This document shows positions 39,113-48,118 of a stretch of 64,000 nucleotides of DNA, in pieces. The notes beneath the pieces were generated by a model. That model was not told where the DNA came from. It was given only the letters and a program-made list of their open reading frames with translations, and made no database searches. The stretch is taken from positions 355,512 to 419,511 of the forward strand of contig NZ_PZJP01000008.1 in the NCBI RefSeq assembly GCF_003206645.1. Direction: 5' to 3'. The DNA comes from Salinicola aestuarinus (lineage in GTDB: Bacteria > Pseudomonadota > Gammaproteobacteria > Pseudomonadales > Halomonadaceae). How positions within the stretch are numbered: the first letter of the stretch is position 1; the number at the start of each line of letters is the position of its first letter. The translations under genes were made by a program, and so were the position numbers.

Positions 39113-40567
39113 ATGGGGAACGTTAACTGGACGCAATACCCGAGTCAGGGCTTTTTCGACGAACTGCTCGATGGTCACGGCCTCCCCCGTGAGGCGGCAA
39201 AGCCGCTCTGCGATCGTTTGGCGAGCTTTACGCCAGCGGAGCTCGACGAGCGCAAGACAGCGGCCGAGGTCGCGATCCGCACGATGGGGATCACATTCAC
39301 GGTCTACACCGAGGGCAGCACAATTGACCGCGCCTGGCCGTTCGACATCGTGCCGCGAGTCATTGCCGCCGATGAGTGGCGCACCATCGAAGCCGGCCTC
39401 AAGCAGCGTGCCGATGCGCTCAACCTCTTCATCGACGACTTGTACCACGACCAGAAGGTAGTGTCGGACGGCATCCTGCCGCGCGAAGTGCTCGCACAAT
39501 CGGTCAATTTTCGTCCGCAATGTGTGGGCGTCACGCCGCCTCAGGGTGTCTGGGCCCATATCTGCGGTTCTGACCTGGTCCGCGACGCGGATGGCGTGGT
39601 TTACGTACTGGAGGACAACCTGCGGGTCCCCTCGGGGGTCTCGTACATGCTCGAGAACCGCAACGTCACCAAGCGCATTCTTCCCGAGCTCTTCGAGACC
39701 GGACGCATCCTGCCCATCGATGACTATCCGTCACAGCTCTATGACACGCTCGCCAGCCTCTCGCCGCGCCCCAGCGATGATCCTCAGGTCGTGATTCTCA
39801 CCCCTGGCATTTATAACTCGGCCTACTACGAGCACGCCTATCTCGCTCAGCAGATGGGGGTAGAACTGGTTCAGGGGAGCGACCTGACGGTGGGCCGCGA
39901 CGACGTCGTCTACATGCACACGGTCGGCGGCTTGAGACGGGTCGATGTCATCTATCGCCGGGTGGACGACCTCTTCCTCGATCCGGAGGCATTTCTTCCC
40001 GATTCGATGCTCGGTACGCCAGGTCTGATGAGAGCCTGGCGAGCCGGCAACGTCGCCCTCGCCAACGCACCCGGCGCCGGTGTTGCCGATGACAAGGTCG
40101 TCTACACCTTCGTGCCCGAACTGATTCGCTACTATCTCGACCAGCCCGCGCTACTCCCCAACGTCCCGAGCTACCTCTGCATGTTCGAGAAGGATCGACG
40201 CTACGTGCTGGAGCATCTCGAGGAGCTGGTGGTCAAACCGGCCAACGAGTCCGGTGGCTACGGTATGTTGATTGGTCCCCGTTCGACGCCGGAGGAACGC
40301 CACGAGTTCGCTGCCCGTATCGAACGCGATCCTCGCAACTACATGGCACAGCCGACACTGGGACTCTCCACCGCGCCCACTCTCTTTGATGGGACGCCAC
40401 ACCCTCGTCACGTGGATTTACGCCCTTTCATCCTGTCCGGCACGCAGACACAGGTCACGACCGGCGGACTGACGCGGGTCGCACTGGTGGAGAATTCGCT
40501 GGTCGTGAACTCTTCCCAAGGCGGCGGTAGCAAAGACACCTGGATCGTCGAAACCGAGGGGAAGTGA
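39113..40567 (+). CDS. Circularly permuted ATP-grasp protein (type 1)
   Basis: A 484-residue protein of the circularly permuted ATP-grasp family, with motifs such as YVLEDNLRVPSGVSYMLENR and VVKPANESGGYGMLIGP, the latter being the ATP-binding part. Relatives are thought to ligate amino acids or peptides. The gene forms a pair with the alpha-E gene, one base apart. Its usual companions are a transglutaminase-like protease or further proteases; only a zinc-ribbon peptidase is seen here, on the other strand. AGAGGAG upstream supports the start. Confidence 0.9.
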   Translation: MGNVNWTQYPSQGFFDELLDGHGLPREAAKPLCDRLASFTPAELDERKTAAEVAIRTMGITFTVYTEGSTIDRAWPFDIVPRVIAADEWRTIEAGLKQRADALNLFIDDLYHDQKVVSDGILPREVLAQSVNFRPQCVGVTPPQGVWAHICGSDLVRDADGVVYVLEDNLRVPSGVSYMLENRNVTKRILPELFETGRILPIDDYPSQLYDTLASLSPRPSDDPQVVILTPGIYNSAYYEHAYLAQQMGVELVQGSDLTVGRDDVVYMHTVGGLRRVDVIYRRVDDLFLDPEAFLPDSMLGTPGLMRAWRAGNVALANAPGAGVADDKVVYTFVPELIRYYLDQPALLPNVPSYLCMFEKDRRYVLEHLEELVVKPANESGGYGMLIGPRSTPEERHEFAARIERDPRNYMAQPTLGLSTAPTLFDGTPHPRHVDLRPFILSGTQTQVTTGGLTRVALVENSLVVNSSQGGGSKDTWIVETEGK

Positions 40568-40568
40568 G

Positions 40569-41549
40569 ATGCTGTCGAGAGTCGCCGAAAACCTCTACTG
40601 GGTGGCGCGCTACATCGAGCGCGCCGAAGACACCGCGCGCCTGGTCAGTGTCAGCAGCAATCTGTTGCTGGACATGCCGGGCCGTGCGGCGCTGAGCTGG
40701 TCCTCGCTGATCGACATTGCCGCCGCGGGCGCACTGTTCGATACCCTTTACGCCGAGCGCAACGAGAAGAATGTCATCACGTTCTTATGCCTCTCACGAG
40801 AGCACACAAGCTCGATTCTCTCTTCGCTGGGTCAGGCACGGGAGAACCTGCGCACGACTCGGGACGTGGTACCCCGAGAGATTTGGGAGGAGGTCAACCA
40901 CTGCTATCTGACGCTCGCCGAACAAAGCGACGACGTGCTGCGTGCACGACACCGCGACGACTTCCTCAAGAATGTCATCCGCGCCTGCCAGACGCTGACC
41001 GGCCTGATCGAGGGCACCCTCAGCCATGTCGACGCCCGCACCTTTCTGACATTGGGGCGACATATCGAGCGCGCCGACATGACCACGCGCATTATCGACG
41101 TGCGCTCGAGCAACCTGCTGCCGCGGTCACCGGAAGAGCTGGTGCCGTTCGAGAATCTTCAATGGATGAGCGTGCTGAAATCGCTGACGGCCTATCAGAT
41201 GTATCGTCAGGAAGTGCGATTGCGGGTCCGCGGTCCCGATGTACTGCGGTTTCTCCTGCAGAGCCGAACGCTACCGCGCTCGGTGCTGCGAAGCCTCGAG
41301 GAAGTCAGCCGACAACTCGAATCACTGCCGCATCACGACCGTCCGCTAGCGGCCGCGACGATGGTGCGAGCGGAAGTCGCAGAAGCCGACGTTCAGACAC
41401 TCTCTCATGCGCCAGAGTCGCTGCATCAGGTGATCGATGATCTTCAGATCGGCTTCAACGCCCTCCACGATGCCATCGCCAGTGCCTATTTCGTAGTCAA
41501 CCACCGCCTGCTGGATGACACCGAAGCGGTAGTAACCGACGAGGATTGA
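40569..41549 (+). CDS. Alpha-E domain protein
   Basis: A 326-residue helical protein with the alpha-E N-terminus LSRVAENLYWVARYIERAEDTARLV and AHIERADMT-like second repeat (RHIERADMTTRIIDVRSSNLL, in segments near residues 165-185). It is thought to work with the circularly permuted ATP-grasp enzyme in making or attaching a peptide. It starts one base after that gene stops, so they are translated together. Confidence 0.9.
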   Translation: MLSRVAENLYWVARYIERAEDTARLVSVSSNLLLDMPGRAALSWSSLIDIAAAGALFDTLYAERNEKNVITFLCLSREHTSSILSSLGQARENLRTTRDVVPREIWEEVNHCYLTLAEQSDDVLRARHRDDFLKNVIRACQTLTGLIEGTLSHVDARTFLTLGRHIERADMTTRIIDVRSSNLLPRSPEELVPFENLQWMSVLKSLTAYQMYRQEVRLRVRGPDVLRFLLQSRTLPRSVLRSLEEVSRQLESLPHHDRPLAAATMVRAEVAEADVQTLSHAPESLHQVIDDLQIGFNALHDAIASAYFVVNHRLLDDTEAVVTDED

Positions 41550-41670
41550 TCCCCCCAAGCATCGAAGAGCCCCCGCGACACGTCGGCGACGATGACGCGG
41601 GCGTCTCGATGAAATCCAGTCGACAGCCTCCGAACCGCTAGCCATGCCTGATTCACGGCACGGTTAGCGC

Positions 41671-42732
41671 TCAGTTAACACGGGACCTCTCGACCAGGTC
41701 ATGCACGTAGGCAAGCTTGTCGCGAATCGTCGGGGTGATGACAACCGGTAGGATATCGACGAGGCCCATCTCACGATTCAGCTCGTTGATCGCAACACCG
41801 ACCTCCTGGAAGGCGACAATCATTTTGTCGATGCCGCCATCCTGCTCTCCCATTGCCACGCCCATGTTGGTTGCCGTATCCAGCACCGACACAATGTCCT
41901 CATAGAGCGAGAAGGTTTCCGCGAAGTCCTCCCACGGGTGCATGGTCGCGTAGGCTGAAACATGGTCGTTCCACCAGTTCGGCGTAGGCCCGGACTCGTA
42001 GTAACGCTCCAGCGCCTCGGCGTAGGTGGGCTCGTCATGATTACCAAAGACCTGGCGACTCGCCTCCTCCTCCTGGCCCTTGACCAGAAGATCCCAATAG
42101 TAGTGACCAATCTCATGCCGAAAATGACCGATCAGCGTGCGCTGAGGCTCATTGAAGTCGATACGTAGACGCTCTCGCTCGACATCATCGGCCTCCTTGA
42201 GATTGATCGTGATATGGCCGCTGGCATGCCCGGTATATACCTTTTCGCCGCTGCCGGCCGCCCGCCACAGCCCCTTGTCCGGCAGCGCATCCGCCATGAA
42301 GGCAAAGGTGAGCGGTAGCGGCGATTCGTCCTGCGGGGCGGGGTGCGGCAGGCCCATCACATCCAGGGTGTAAAAGAGTCGCCGCTTGGCCGCTTCCAGC
42401 GCGGCCCACCGCTCACGGTGGCCCTCGATGGAGAGATCCGGAATGACCGTGTTGTGGCGGCAGCAGTCGCAGAGACCGCCATAACGCACGTGGTCGCCCG
42501 GTGTCTGCAGACGATTGCAGACACCGTGATGCGAGTTGTTGAAGCACTTGACCAGGGCCGCTTGGCAAGCCGGGTTACCGCAGCGATAGCCCCCTTCGTT
42601 ATCCGGCGTCAGGGCCGTCACATTTTGACAAACGGGACACCAGCCCACCTCCGATAGACAGGTCATGCATTGGGTATTGTCATAGAAAAGTCGAGTCGAC
42701 GGCTGGCAGTGATGACACTTGAAGGTACGCAT
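41671..42732 (-). CDS. Zinc-ribbon putative metallopeptidase (DUF2248-type)
   Basis: A 353-residue protein with N-terminal zinc-ribbon Cys pairs (CHHC, CMTC, CPVC, CGNPAC, CDCC; residues about 5-92) and a gluzincin-like HEIGHYYWDL motif (about residue 206). The family is a putative zinc-binding metallopeptidase often found near ATP-grasp/alpha-E/transglutaminase genes. Here it is convergent with that pair, 121 bases apart. The catalytic mechanism is inferred from HExxH and a later Glu. Confidence 0.85.
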   Translation of the reverse strand: MRTFKCHHCQPSTRLFYDNTQCMTCLSEVGWCPVCQNVTALTPDNEGGYRCGNPACQAALVKCFNNSHHGVCNRLQTPGDHVRYGGLCDCCRHNTVIPDLSIEGHRERWAALEAAKRRLFYTLDVMGLPHPAPQDESPLPLTFAFMADALPDKGLWRAAGSGEKVYTGHASGHITINLKEADDVERERLRIDFNEPQRTLIGHFRHEIGHYYWDLLVKGQEEEASRQVFGNHDEPTYAEALERYYESGPTPNWWNDHVSAYATMHPWEDFAETFSLYEDIVSVLDTATNMGVAMGEQDGGIDKMIVAFQEVGVAINELNREMGLVDILPVVITPTIRDKLAYVHDLVERSRVN

Positions 42733-42792
42733 GACTCACCTCCTTGAGGCGAAGAACACCGTAGAGCGAAAAGCGGTGAAAAGAGGAAGGGG

Positions 42793-43254
42793 TCAAGAAT
42801 CCAGAGCGTTTCGATCCGATTTAGCGGTGTCGGGCAGCGGTGAGACGCCATCGAGACGTGCAACAGTGGCTAGCGTCTCCTCCAGGCTTTCCTGGCTATC
42901 GATCCGAAGCACCTCACCGTGCCAGTCGACCGTTCGACCGGTGTGCGTCTTGATCATCTCGGCAAGCCGCGCCTGACTAAGTTCACCGCGGTAGGAGACC
43001 GGCTCGACGCGCGTGCCGTGGCTCCCCGGAAGATAGATGGTGTTGTTGGAGAAGTCGATGGCGTAGGCAATGACGCCCGGGACGATGAACAGAAGCAGAC
43101 CCAGACCGTCGAGGATGGCAATACCGGGATCGACACGCCCGGATAGCTGCCCCTTGCGCTCGGGGTAGAAGAGCGTACCACAACCGCTCAGGGTCACGGT
43201 CAGCGCGATCGCCACCGTATAGGCAGTCAGACGACGAAAAAGAAAAGAGGACAT
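42793..43254 (-). CDS. YceK/YidQ-like lipoprotein
   Basis: A 153-residue lipoprotein from ATG 43254, with a signal peptide, lipobox LSGC and a mature N-terminus GTLFYPERKGQLSG; a hydrophobic segment with ILDGLGLLLFIVPGVIAYAIDF follows. This resembles the YceK/YidQ family of small lipoproteins, whose role is unknown. The C-terminal 60 residues are longer than in YceK. It shares strand with the metallopeptidase, about 60 bases upstream of it. Confidence 0.72.
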   Translation of the reverse strand: MSSFLFRRLTAYTVAIALTVTLSGCGTLFYPERKGQLSGRVDPGIAILDGLGLLLFIVPGVIAYAIDFSNNTIYLPGSHGTRVEPVSYRGELSQARLAEMIKTHTGRTVDWHGEVLRIDSQESLEETLATVARLDGVSPLPDTAKSDRNALDS

Positions 43255-43445
43255 GGACAGTTCCGACAGCGAAAGAGAGAAGAGACGATGGGTAACGCCG
43301 CGTAACCTATAGCATGCCGACACACCCCGTCCAGCACCTCAATTATCGGCTGGCCGTGCCAACTGTTTAGCGCCGCAGACGCGCATTTCTCGCCTGATGG
43401 TGAAGCCAATGGCCGGCCGCTAAACGTCCCGCCCTCAGTGATCGC

Positions 43446-44051
43446 CTAGCCCATCGACGCGCCGTAACCCCAGAGAATCACCGTCAATGTCAGAAGTGCC
43501 TCGAGTACCAGCACTCCGATCGCCAGCGCGGCGCTGGAAGCACGAAGTCCCTGCTTCTGTGTGATGTCGAGCAACGCGGGCATTCCGGCGAAGAGCAGAT
43601 AGCCGCTGTAACACAGCCCGATGATCCCCGTGAGCAGACAAATCCAGACGACAGGATAGAGCGCCACGATGCCGCTCAGAAACATTGGCGTCGCTGCGTA
43701 GCCCGCGACTACCACACAGCGACCGCCCTCGGGGGGCGAACCGTAACGCCGAGCGAGCCAGGCGATCACGTTACCCATGACCCAGACTGCCCCAAGAATC
43801 AGTCCATAGAAAATCACCGCCAGCAGAACGGCGGTCGTGGGCGATATCTGCACGCGCTCGGCGACACCATCCGGCGATGTGCCGAAATGCCAGCCGACGG
43901 CCGTCGTACCGATGAACGAACAGATCACGGGTATCGCCGCCAGCAACAGCAAGTGCGAGCCGTAGAGCTGCGAGACGGTCTCGTTTTCGCCGCGAATCCG
44001 CTGCCACTCTCGGTTGGGATTGATGAGCAGCCCCAAGACATGGTGAATCAT
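43446..44051 (-). CDS. Yip1 family membrane protein
   Basis: A 201-residue protein with about five membrane segments. HHVLGLLINPNREWQRIRGE before the first membrane segment is the bacterial Yip1 family signature. Function in bacteria is unknown. The start ATG 44051 lies behind AAGGAG. It is divergent from proS. Confidence 0.85.
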   Translation of the reverse strand: MIHHVLGLLINPNREWQRIRGENETVSQLYGSHLLLLAAIPVICSFIGTTAVGWHFGTSPDGVAERVQISPTTAVLLAVIFYGLILGAVWVMGNVIAWLARRYGSPPEGGRCVVVAGYAATPMFLSGIVALYPVVWICLLTGIIGLCYSGYLLFAGMPALLDITQKQGLRASSAALAIGVLVLEALLTLTVILWGYGASMG

Positions 44052-44465
44052 GTAATCACTCCTTACTGGCGCCGATCACCCGCGGCGGGTGGCACCGTCT
44101 TTGGCGCCCTCACGCGGCTTGTGCTGGCCGACGACGCCCCTTTTTCACTATAGAAAAGAATGCCCGGCAGACGCGGATGGCGATCGCGACGGGTTTTTCC
44201 GGTTGGCCCCTCCCCGTCGCTCGGTCGCATCTCTATACTGGCGGGCCCAGATCTTGGTAAATGCTGGATAGACCGACGCGCGAACCGACTCGGTAGCAAA
44301 CCGTCGCCCATGCGCTGAGCCCAACGCAAGACACTCGAGACCGAGGCCCAGCCAGTGCTCGCCCAGCGCCGGCGTTGCGGTCCTGAGTGACGTTTCAGGG
44401 TGCCGAGCCTCGCCGAGATTTATGCAGCATTTCCCTCAGTTGCCGAATACAGGAATGATCAGCTC
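44052..44465. other. Divergent region Yip1 gene / proS
   Basis: About 410 bases with no convincing gene; an 88-codon frame on the minus strand has a Ser/Arg/Pro-rich product and no ribosome site. A -10-like TATACT is at 44234-44239 without a spaced -35. CACCCGC-G-GCGGGTG near 44077-44091 could form a small hairpin in the Yip1 gene leader. Confidence 0.45.
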
Positions 44466-46196
44466 ATGCGTGCCAGCCAGCTTCAGATATCGACCCTCAA
44501 GGAAACGCCGGCGGATGCGGAGATCGTCAGCCATCAGCTGATGCTTCGTGCCGGAATGATCCGACGACTCACCTCGGGGCTGTATAGCTGGTTGCCGGTG
44601 GGGCTCCGTACCCTGCGTAAGGTCGAACGCATCGTGCGTGAAGAGATGGATGCGGCCGGCGGCCAGGAGATTCTGATGCCCGCCGTGCAACCCGCCGAAC
44701 TTTGGCAGGAATCCGGCCGCTGGGAGGAGTACGGTCCAGAACTTCTGCGGATGAAGGACCGTCACCAGCGCGAATACTGCGTTGGCCCGACCCACGAAGA
44801 GGTAGTCACCGATCTCGTGCGTCGCGAGTTGTCGAGCTACAAGCAGCTGCCGACCAACTTCTACCAGATCCAGACCAAGTTCCGTGACGAGATCCGCCCG
44901 CGTTTCGGCGTGATGCGCTCGCGGGAGTTCATCATGAAGGATGCCTACTCCTTCGACGTCGACGAAGCAGGCCTCAAAGCCTCTTACCAGCGGATGTATG
45001 ATGCCTATGTACGCATCTTCACCCGCCTGGGGCTCGACTTCCGTGCCGTCATGGCGGACAACGGCGCCATCGGCGGCACGGGTTCCCACGAGTTCCACGT
45101 TCTCGCCGACTCCGGCGAAGACGCGGTGATCTTCTCCACCGGTTCCGACTACGCCGCCAACATCGAGAAAGCCGAAGCGGTGACGGCGCCCGGCGCCGAG
45201 CGTGCCGCGCCTCAGGAAACGCTGCGCCAGGTGCCGACTCCCGGGGTCAAGACCATCGCCGCCCTGGTCGAGGGCTTCGACCTTCCCATCGAAAAGACCG
45301 TCAAGACGCTGATCGTCAGAGGCGCCGAGGGCGGCCTGGTCGCGCTGATGGTGCGTGGCGATCATCAGCTCAACGCGATCAAGGCAGAGCATCTGCCGGC
45401 CGTCGCAACGCCGCTGACGATGGCAGAAGAAGACGAGATCCGCGCCGCCATTGGCGCCGGCCCCGGTTCCCTCGGCCCGGTCGACCTGCCGCTGCCGCTG
45501 GTCGTCGACCGCAGCGTCGCCCTGATGAGCGACTTCGGCGCCGGTGCCAACGTCGATGACCAGCACCTTTTCGGCATCAACTGGGAGCGCGACCTGCCGC
45601 TGCCGGAAGTCGCCGATCTGCGCAACGTCGTCGAGGGCGACCCGTCGCCGGACGGCCAGGGCACGCTCGCCATCACTCGCGGCATCGAGGTCGGTCACGT
45701 CTTCCAGCTAGGCCGCAAGTACTCCCAGGCAATGAACGCCACCGTACTCGGCGACGATGGCCAGCCGACCGCCCCCTATATGGGCTGCTACGGCATCGGT
45801 ATTTCTCGCGTTGTGGCCGCGGCCATCGAGCAGAATCACGACAGTGGCGGGATCATCTGGCCCGACGCCATCGCCCCGTTTCGCCTCGCCATCGTGCCGA
45901 TGAACGCGCACAAGTCCGAGCGCGTCCGGGACACCGCGGAACAGCTCTACCAGGAGCTCTCTCAAGCGGGCATCGATGTGTTGCTCGACGACCGCGATCT
46001 GCGTCCTGGCGTCAAGTTCGCCGACCAAGAACTGATGGGCATTCCCCACCGCCTGGTGATCGGCGAGCGCGGTCTCGACAACGGCGAACTCGAGTACAAG
46101 GGCCGCCGCGACGAGAGCGTGACCATGGTCGCCGTCGATGAGCTGCGCGCCTTCCTCGACGCCCGCTTCGCTCAGGCGACTGCCCCGCGCGGCTGA
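44466..46196 (+). CDS. proS: Prolyl-tRNA synthetase
   Basis: Class II synthetase that charges tRNA-Pro. It has 576 residues from ATG 44466 (E. coli 572), with the bacterial-type insertion (editing YbaK-like domain, about 230-400) inside the catalytic core. Motifs: [38 protein letters not shown] (motif 2), and [17 protein letters not shown] (motif 3). AGGA upstream is somewhat far (11 bases). An upstream extension to 44400 lacks family similarity. The window also holds one of its substrates, tRNA-Pro(GGG). Confidence 0.97.
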   Translation: MRASQLQISTLKETPADAEIVSHQLMLRAGMIRRLTSGLYSWLPVGLRTLRKVERIVREEMDAAGGQEILMPAVQPAELWQESGRWEEYGPELLRMKDRHQREYCVGPTHEEVVTDLVRRELSSYKQLPTNFYQIQTKFRDEIRPRFGVMRSREFIMKDAYSFDVDEAGLKASYQRMYDAYVRIFTRLGLDFRAVMADNGAIGGTGSHEFHVLADSGEDAVIFSTGSDYAANIEKAEAVTAPGAERAAPQETLRQVPTPGVKTIAALVEGFDLPIEKTVKTLIVRGAEGGLVALMVRGDHQLNAIKAEHLPAVATPLTMAEEDEIRAAIGAGPGSLGPVDLPLPLVVDRSVALMSDFGAGANVDDQHLFGINWERDLPLPEVADLRNVVEGDPSPDGQGTLAITRGIEVGHVFQLGRKYSQAMNATVLGDDGQPTAPYMGCYGIGISRVVAAAIEQNHDSGGIIWPDAIAPFRLAIVPMNAHKSERVRDTAEQLYQELSQAGIDVLLDDRDLRPGVKFADQELMGIPHRLVIGERGLDNGELEYKGRRDESVTMVAVDELRAFLDARFAQATAPRG

Positions 46197-46207
46197 GCGA
46201 TTGCGCC

Positions 46208-46837
46208 ATGTTCCGTGCACTCGCCCGGCTGACCCTCGTCGCCTGGGCGACTGCCGGGGTCTGGACAGCAACGATGGCAACGACCGAGTCAGCCATCGCG
46301 CGCTCCAGCCCCCCGCTACAGGAAGCGCCCTCGCCCGCACTGCTCGACGCCCTGGCCCACGCCATCACGTTGCAAAACGGCGCGTCGGACACGTTCGACG
46401 CGCAGGTCTGGTTACTCGACATGCAATCTCGTCTGGGCCGACGCCAACCGGTCGCGTTCGCCGACCGGCAGGCGCGGCTGGCATTGCTGCAGCGCGTCCA
46501 TGCCGAGGCAGCGCGAACATCGCTACCGGCCGAGCTGGTCCTTGCGCTCATCGATGTGGAGAGTCGCTTTCAGCCAGGTGCGATCTCCAGTGCCGGTGCC
46601 CAGGGCCTGATGCAGGTCATGCCATTCTGGAAAGCGGAGATTGGCCGACCCGAAGACGATCTCACCGACCCTGCGACCAACCTGCGCTACGGCTGTACCA
46701 TCCTCGCGTACTACCTCGCGCAGGAGAATGGCGACTGGACACGAGGACTGGCTCGTTACAACGGCAGCCTGGGTCGCACGATCTACCCCGAGCAGGTGAT
46801 GGCGGCCTGGTTTGGCCGCTGGTGGGTAGAGCGGTGA
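46208..46837 (+). CDS. Lytic murein transglycosylase, SLT type
   Basis: A 209-residue exported enzyme that cleaves glycan strands to 1,6-anhydroMurNAc. It has an N-terminal signal peptide (about 1-30) and a C-terminal SLT domain with LALIDVESRFQPGAISSAGA and QGLMQVMP; the Glu in VESRF is catalytic. It lies 11 bases after proS in the same direction, so transcription from proS is likely. AmpG and AmiD in the same window handle products of this activity. Confidence 0.9.
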   Translation: MFRALARLTLVAWATAGVWTATMATTESAIARSSPPLQEAPSPALLDALAHAITLQNGASDTFDAQVWLLDMQSRLGRRQPVAFADRQARLALLQRVHAEAARTSLPAELVLALIDVESRFQPGAISSAGAQGLMQVMPFWKAEIGRPEDDLTDPATNLRYGCTILAYYLAQENGDWTRGLARYNGSLGRTIYPEQVMAAWFGRWWVER

Positions 46838-46858
46838 ACGGCGAAGGGCCAGGCAACA

Positions 46859-47377
46859 TCAGCTCTGTTTGCGGTCCTCGACCTCAGTGTGGGACGTCCC
46901 GGGCGGGAGCGGATGCCCCTTGGCGAGCTCGGCGCGAGTGGCCTCGCGCACTTCCTCTATCTCCAGCGCGTAGCTGAGTTCCTTCCCCGCCAACGGATGG
47001 TTGGCGTCGACGACGACATGGGAATCCGCCACCGAGACCAAGGTCACCGTTCGCGGCCCTTCCGGTCCCTGCGCCTGAAAGCGATGCCCCGGCTCCAGCG
47101 GGGTATCCCCGCCGAACGCACTTCGCGGTGACTCGCTGACCAGCGCTTCATCTCGCTCCCCGTAGGCCTCAGCGGCTGCCAGCGTCGCCGTCACTCGCTC
47201 GCCGGGCTCGGCGCCGAGCATTGCCGCCTCCAGCGCGGGGAAAAGATTGCCATGACCGTGAAGGTAATCCAGCGGTTGACGGCGTGACTTGGAATCGTCG
47301 AGGGTGCGCCCACTCGCGTCAGTGAGCGTGTAGTGCAGCGTAACGACCCGCGAGGGGGCGACGACGGGGTTATCCAT
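46859..47377 (-). CDS. SlyD-like FKBP-type peptidyl-prolyl isomerase
   Basis: A 172-residue cytoplasmic chaperone/isomerase: FKBP domain (about 1-70 and 130-150) with the inserted flap (about 75-125). The stretch LDYLHGHGNLFPALEAAMLGAEPGE and VDANHPLAGKEL are typical of SlyD. The His/Cys-rich metal-binding tail of E. coli SlyD is missing, leaving a short Lys/Glu tail, so nickel handling is unlikely. It is convergent with the transglycosylase. Confidence 0.9.
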   Translation of the reverse strand: MDNPVVAPSRVVTLHYTLTDASGRTLDDSKSRRQPLDYLHGHGNLFPALEAAMLGAEPGERVTATLAAAEAYGERDEALVSESPRSAFGGDTPLEPGHRFQAQGPEGPRTVTLVSVADSHVVVDANHPLAGKELSYALEIEEVREATRAELAKGHPLPPGTSHTEVEDRKQS

Positions 47378-47449
47378 GATGAGCTCCCAGCAAGCACAGC
47401 GGTTGTATCAGTCAATAATGAAGAGACGACTCAGCGACTTCGGGCCGCG

Positions 47450-47986
47450 CTAATCGTCGCGTCGATTCAAAGCGGCGATCGGCACGTTGAGGCGCTGGGT
47501 CTGTTGAAGCAGATTGAGCAGCACGATGGCCCGTTCCTCGCCCTGCTGGGCGTCGAACACCGCCTGAAGAGAGCGAAACGGCCCTTCGGTAATCTCGACC
47601 AGGTCGCCCTGGCGATAGTAGACGTTGGCGCGTTCGCCTCGGCTATCGGCGGCCTGACCCTCGCGAAGCGTGGTGATCAGATCGTTTGCCACGGCCACGG
47701 GCTCATGTCCGAAACTGACCAGCCTCAGAACGCCCCGGGTCGAGCGTATCGGCCGCCAGTTGCTCGCCACGCGATCGAGACGAATGAACAGGTAATGCGG
47801 GAAGAGTGGCTCCGCCACCCAGACCAGTTTCCCCCGGCGACTGCGCTGGACTTCGAGTACCGGGTGGAACACCTCGTAACCCTGATTGTCGAGATGTTCG
47901 CTGGCACGAAATGACTCCCCCCCCTTGCACTGAATCACGTACCAGCGCGGCGCGGCGTCGATCTCGGGTATCGGCTGTGAGGTCAT
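47450..47986 (-). CDS. rfaH: Transcription antiterminator RfaH
   Basis: An NusG paralogue that loads on RNA polymerase at ops sites and supports long cell-surface operons. It has 178 residues with an NGN domain (about 14-115; RWYVIQCKGGESFRA, LFPHYLFIRLD) and a C-terminal KOW-type region (GDLVEITEGPFRSLQAVF). Its N-terminal extension is slightly longer than in E. coli. No ops element is visible near manC, the surface-polysaccharide gene in the window. It is divergent from ampG. Confidence 0.92.
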   Translation of the reverse strand: MTSQPIPEIDAAPRWYVIQCKGGESFRASEHLDNQGYEVFHPVLEVQRSRRGKLVWVAEPLFPHYLFIRLDRVASNWRPIRSTRGVLRLVSFGHEPVAVANDLITTLREGQAADSRGERANVYYRQGDLVEITEGPFRSLQAVFDAQQGEERAIVLLNLLQQTQRLNVPIAALNRRDD

Positions 47987-48118
47987 CGGTGAACTGCCTA
48001 TCTAATCGCGGTGACGATCGCGTGTTGCCGGCGCGGGCCAGGCGCAACGCGATCGATTAGAGTAGCATTTTCGCCCCGCGGCGTCCGCCGACGCCGGGGC
48101 TAGACATAGGGAGGTGCA

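Noticed and set aside
44436-45698. 420-codon frame antisense to proS
   Set aside because: Entirely within proS on the opposite strand; composition typical of a shadow frame.
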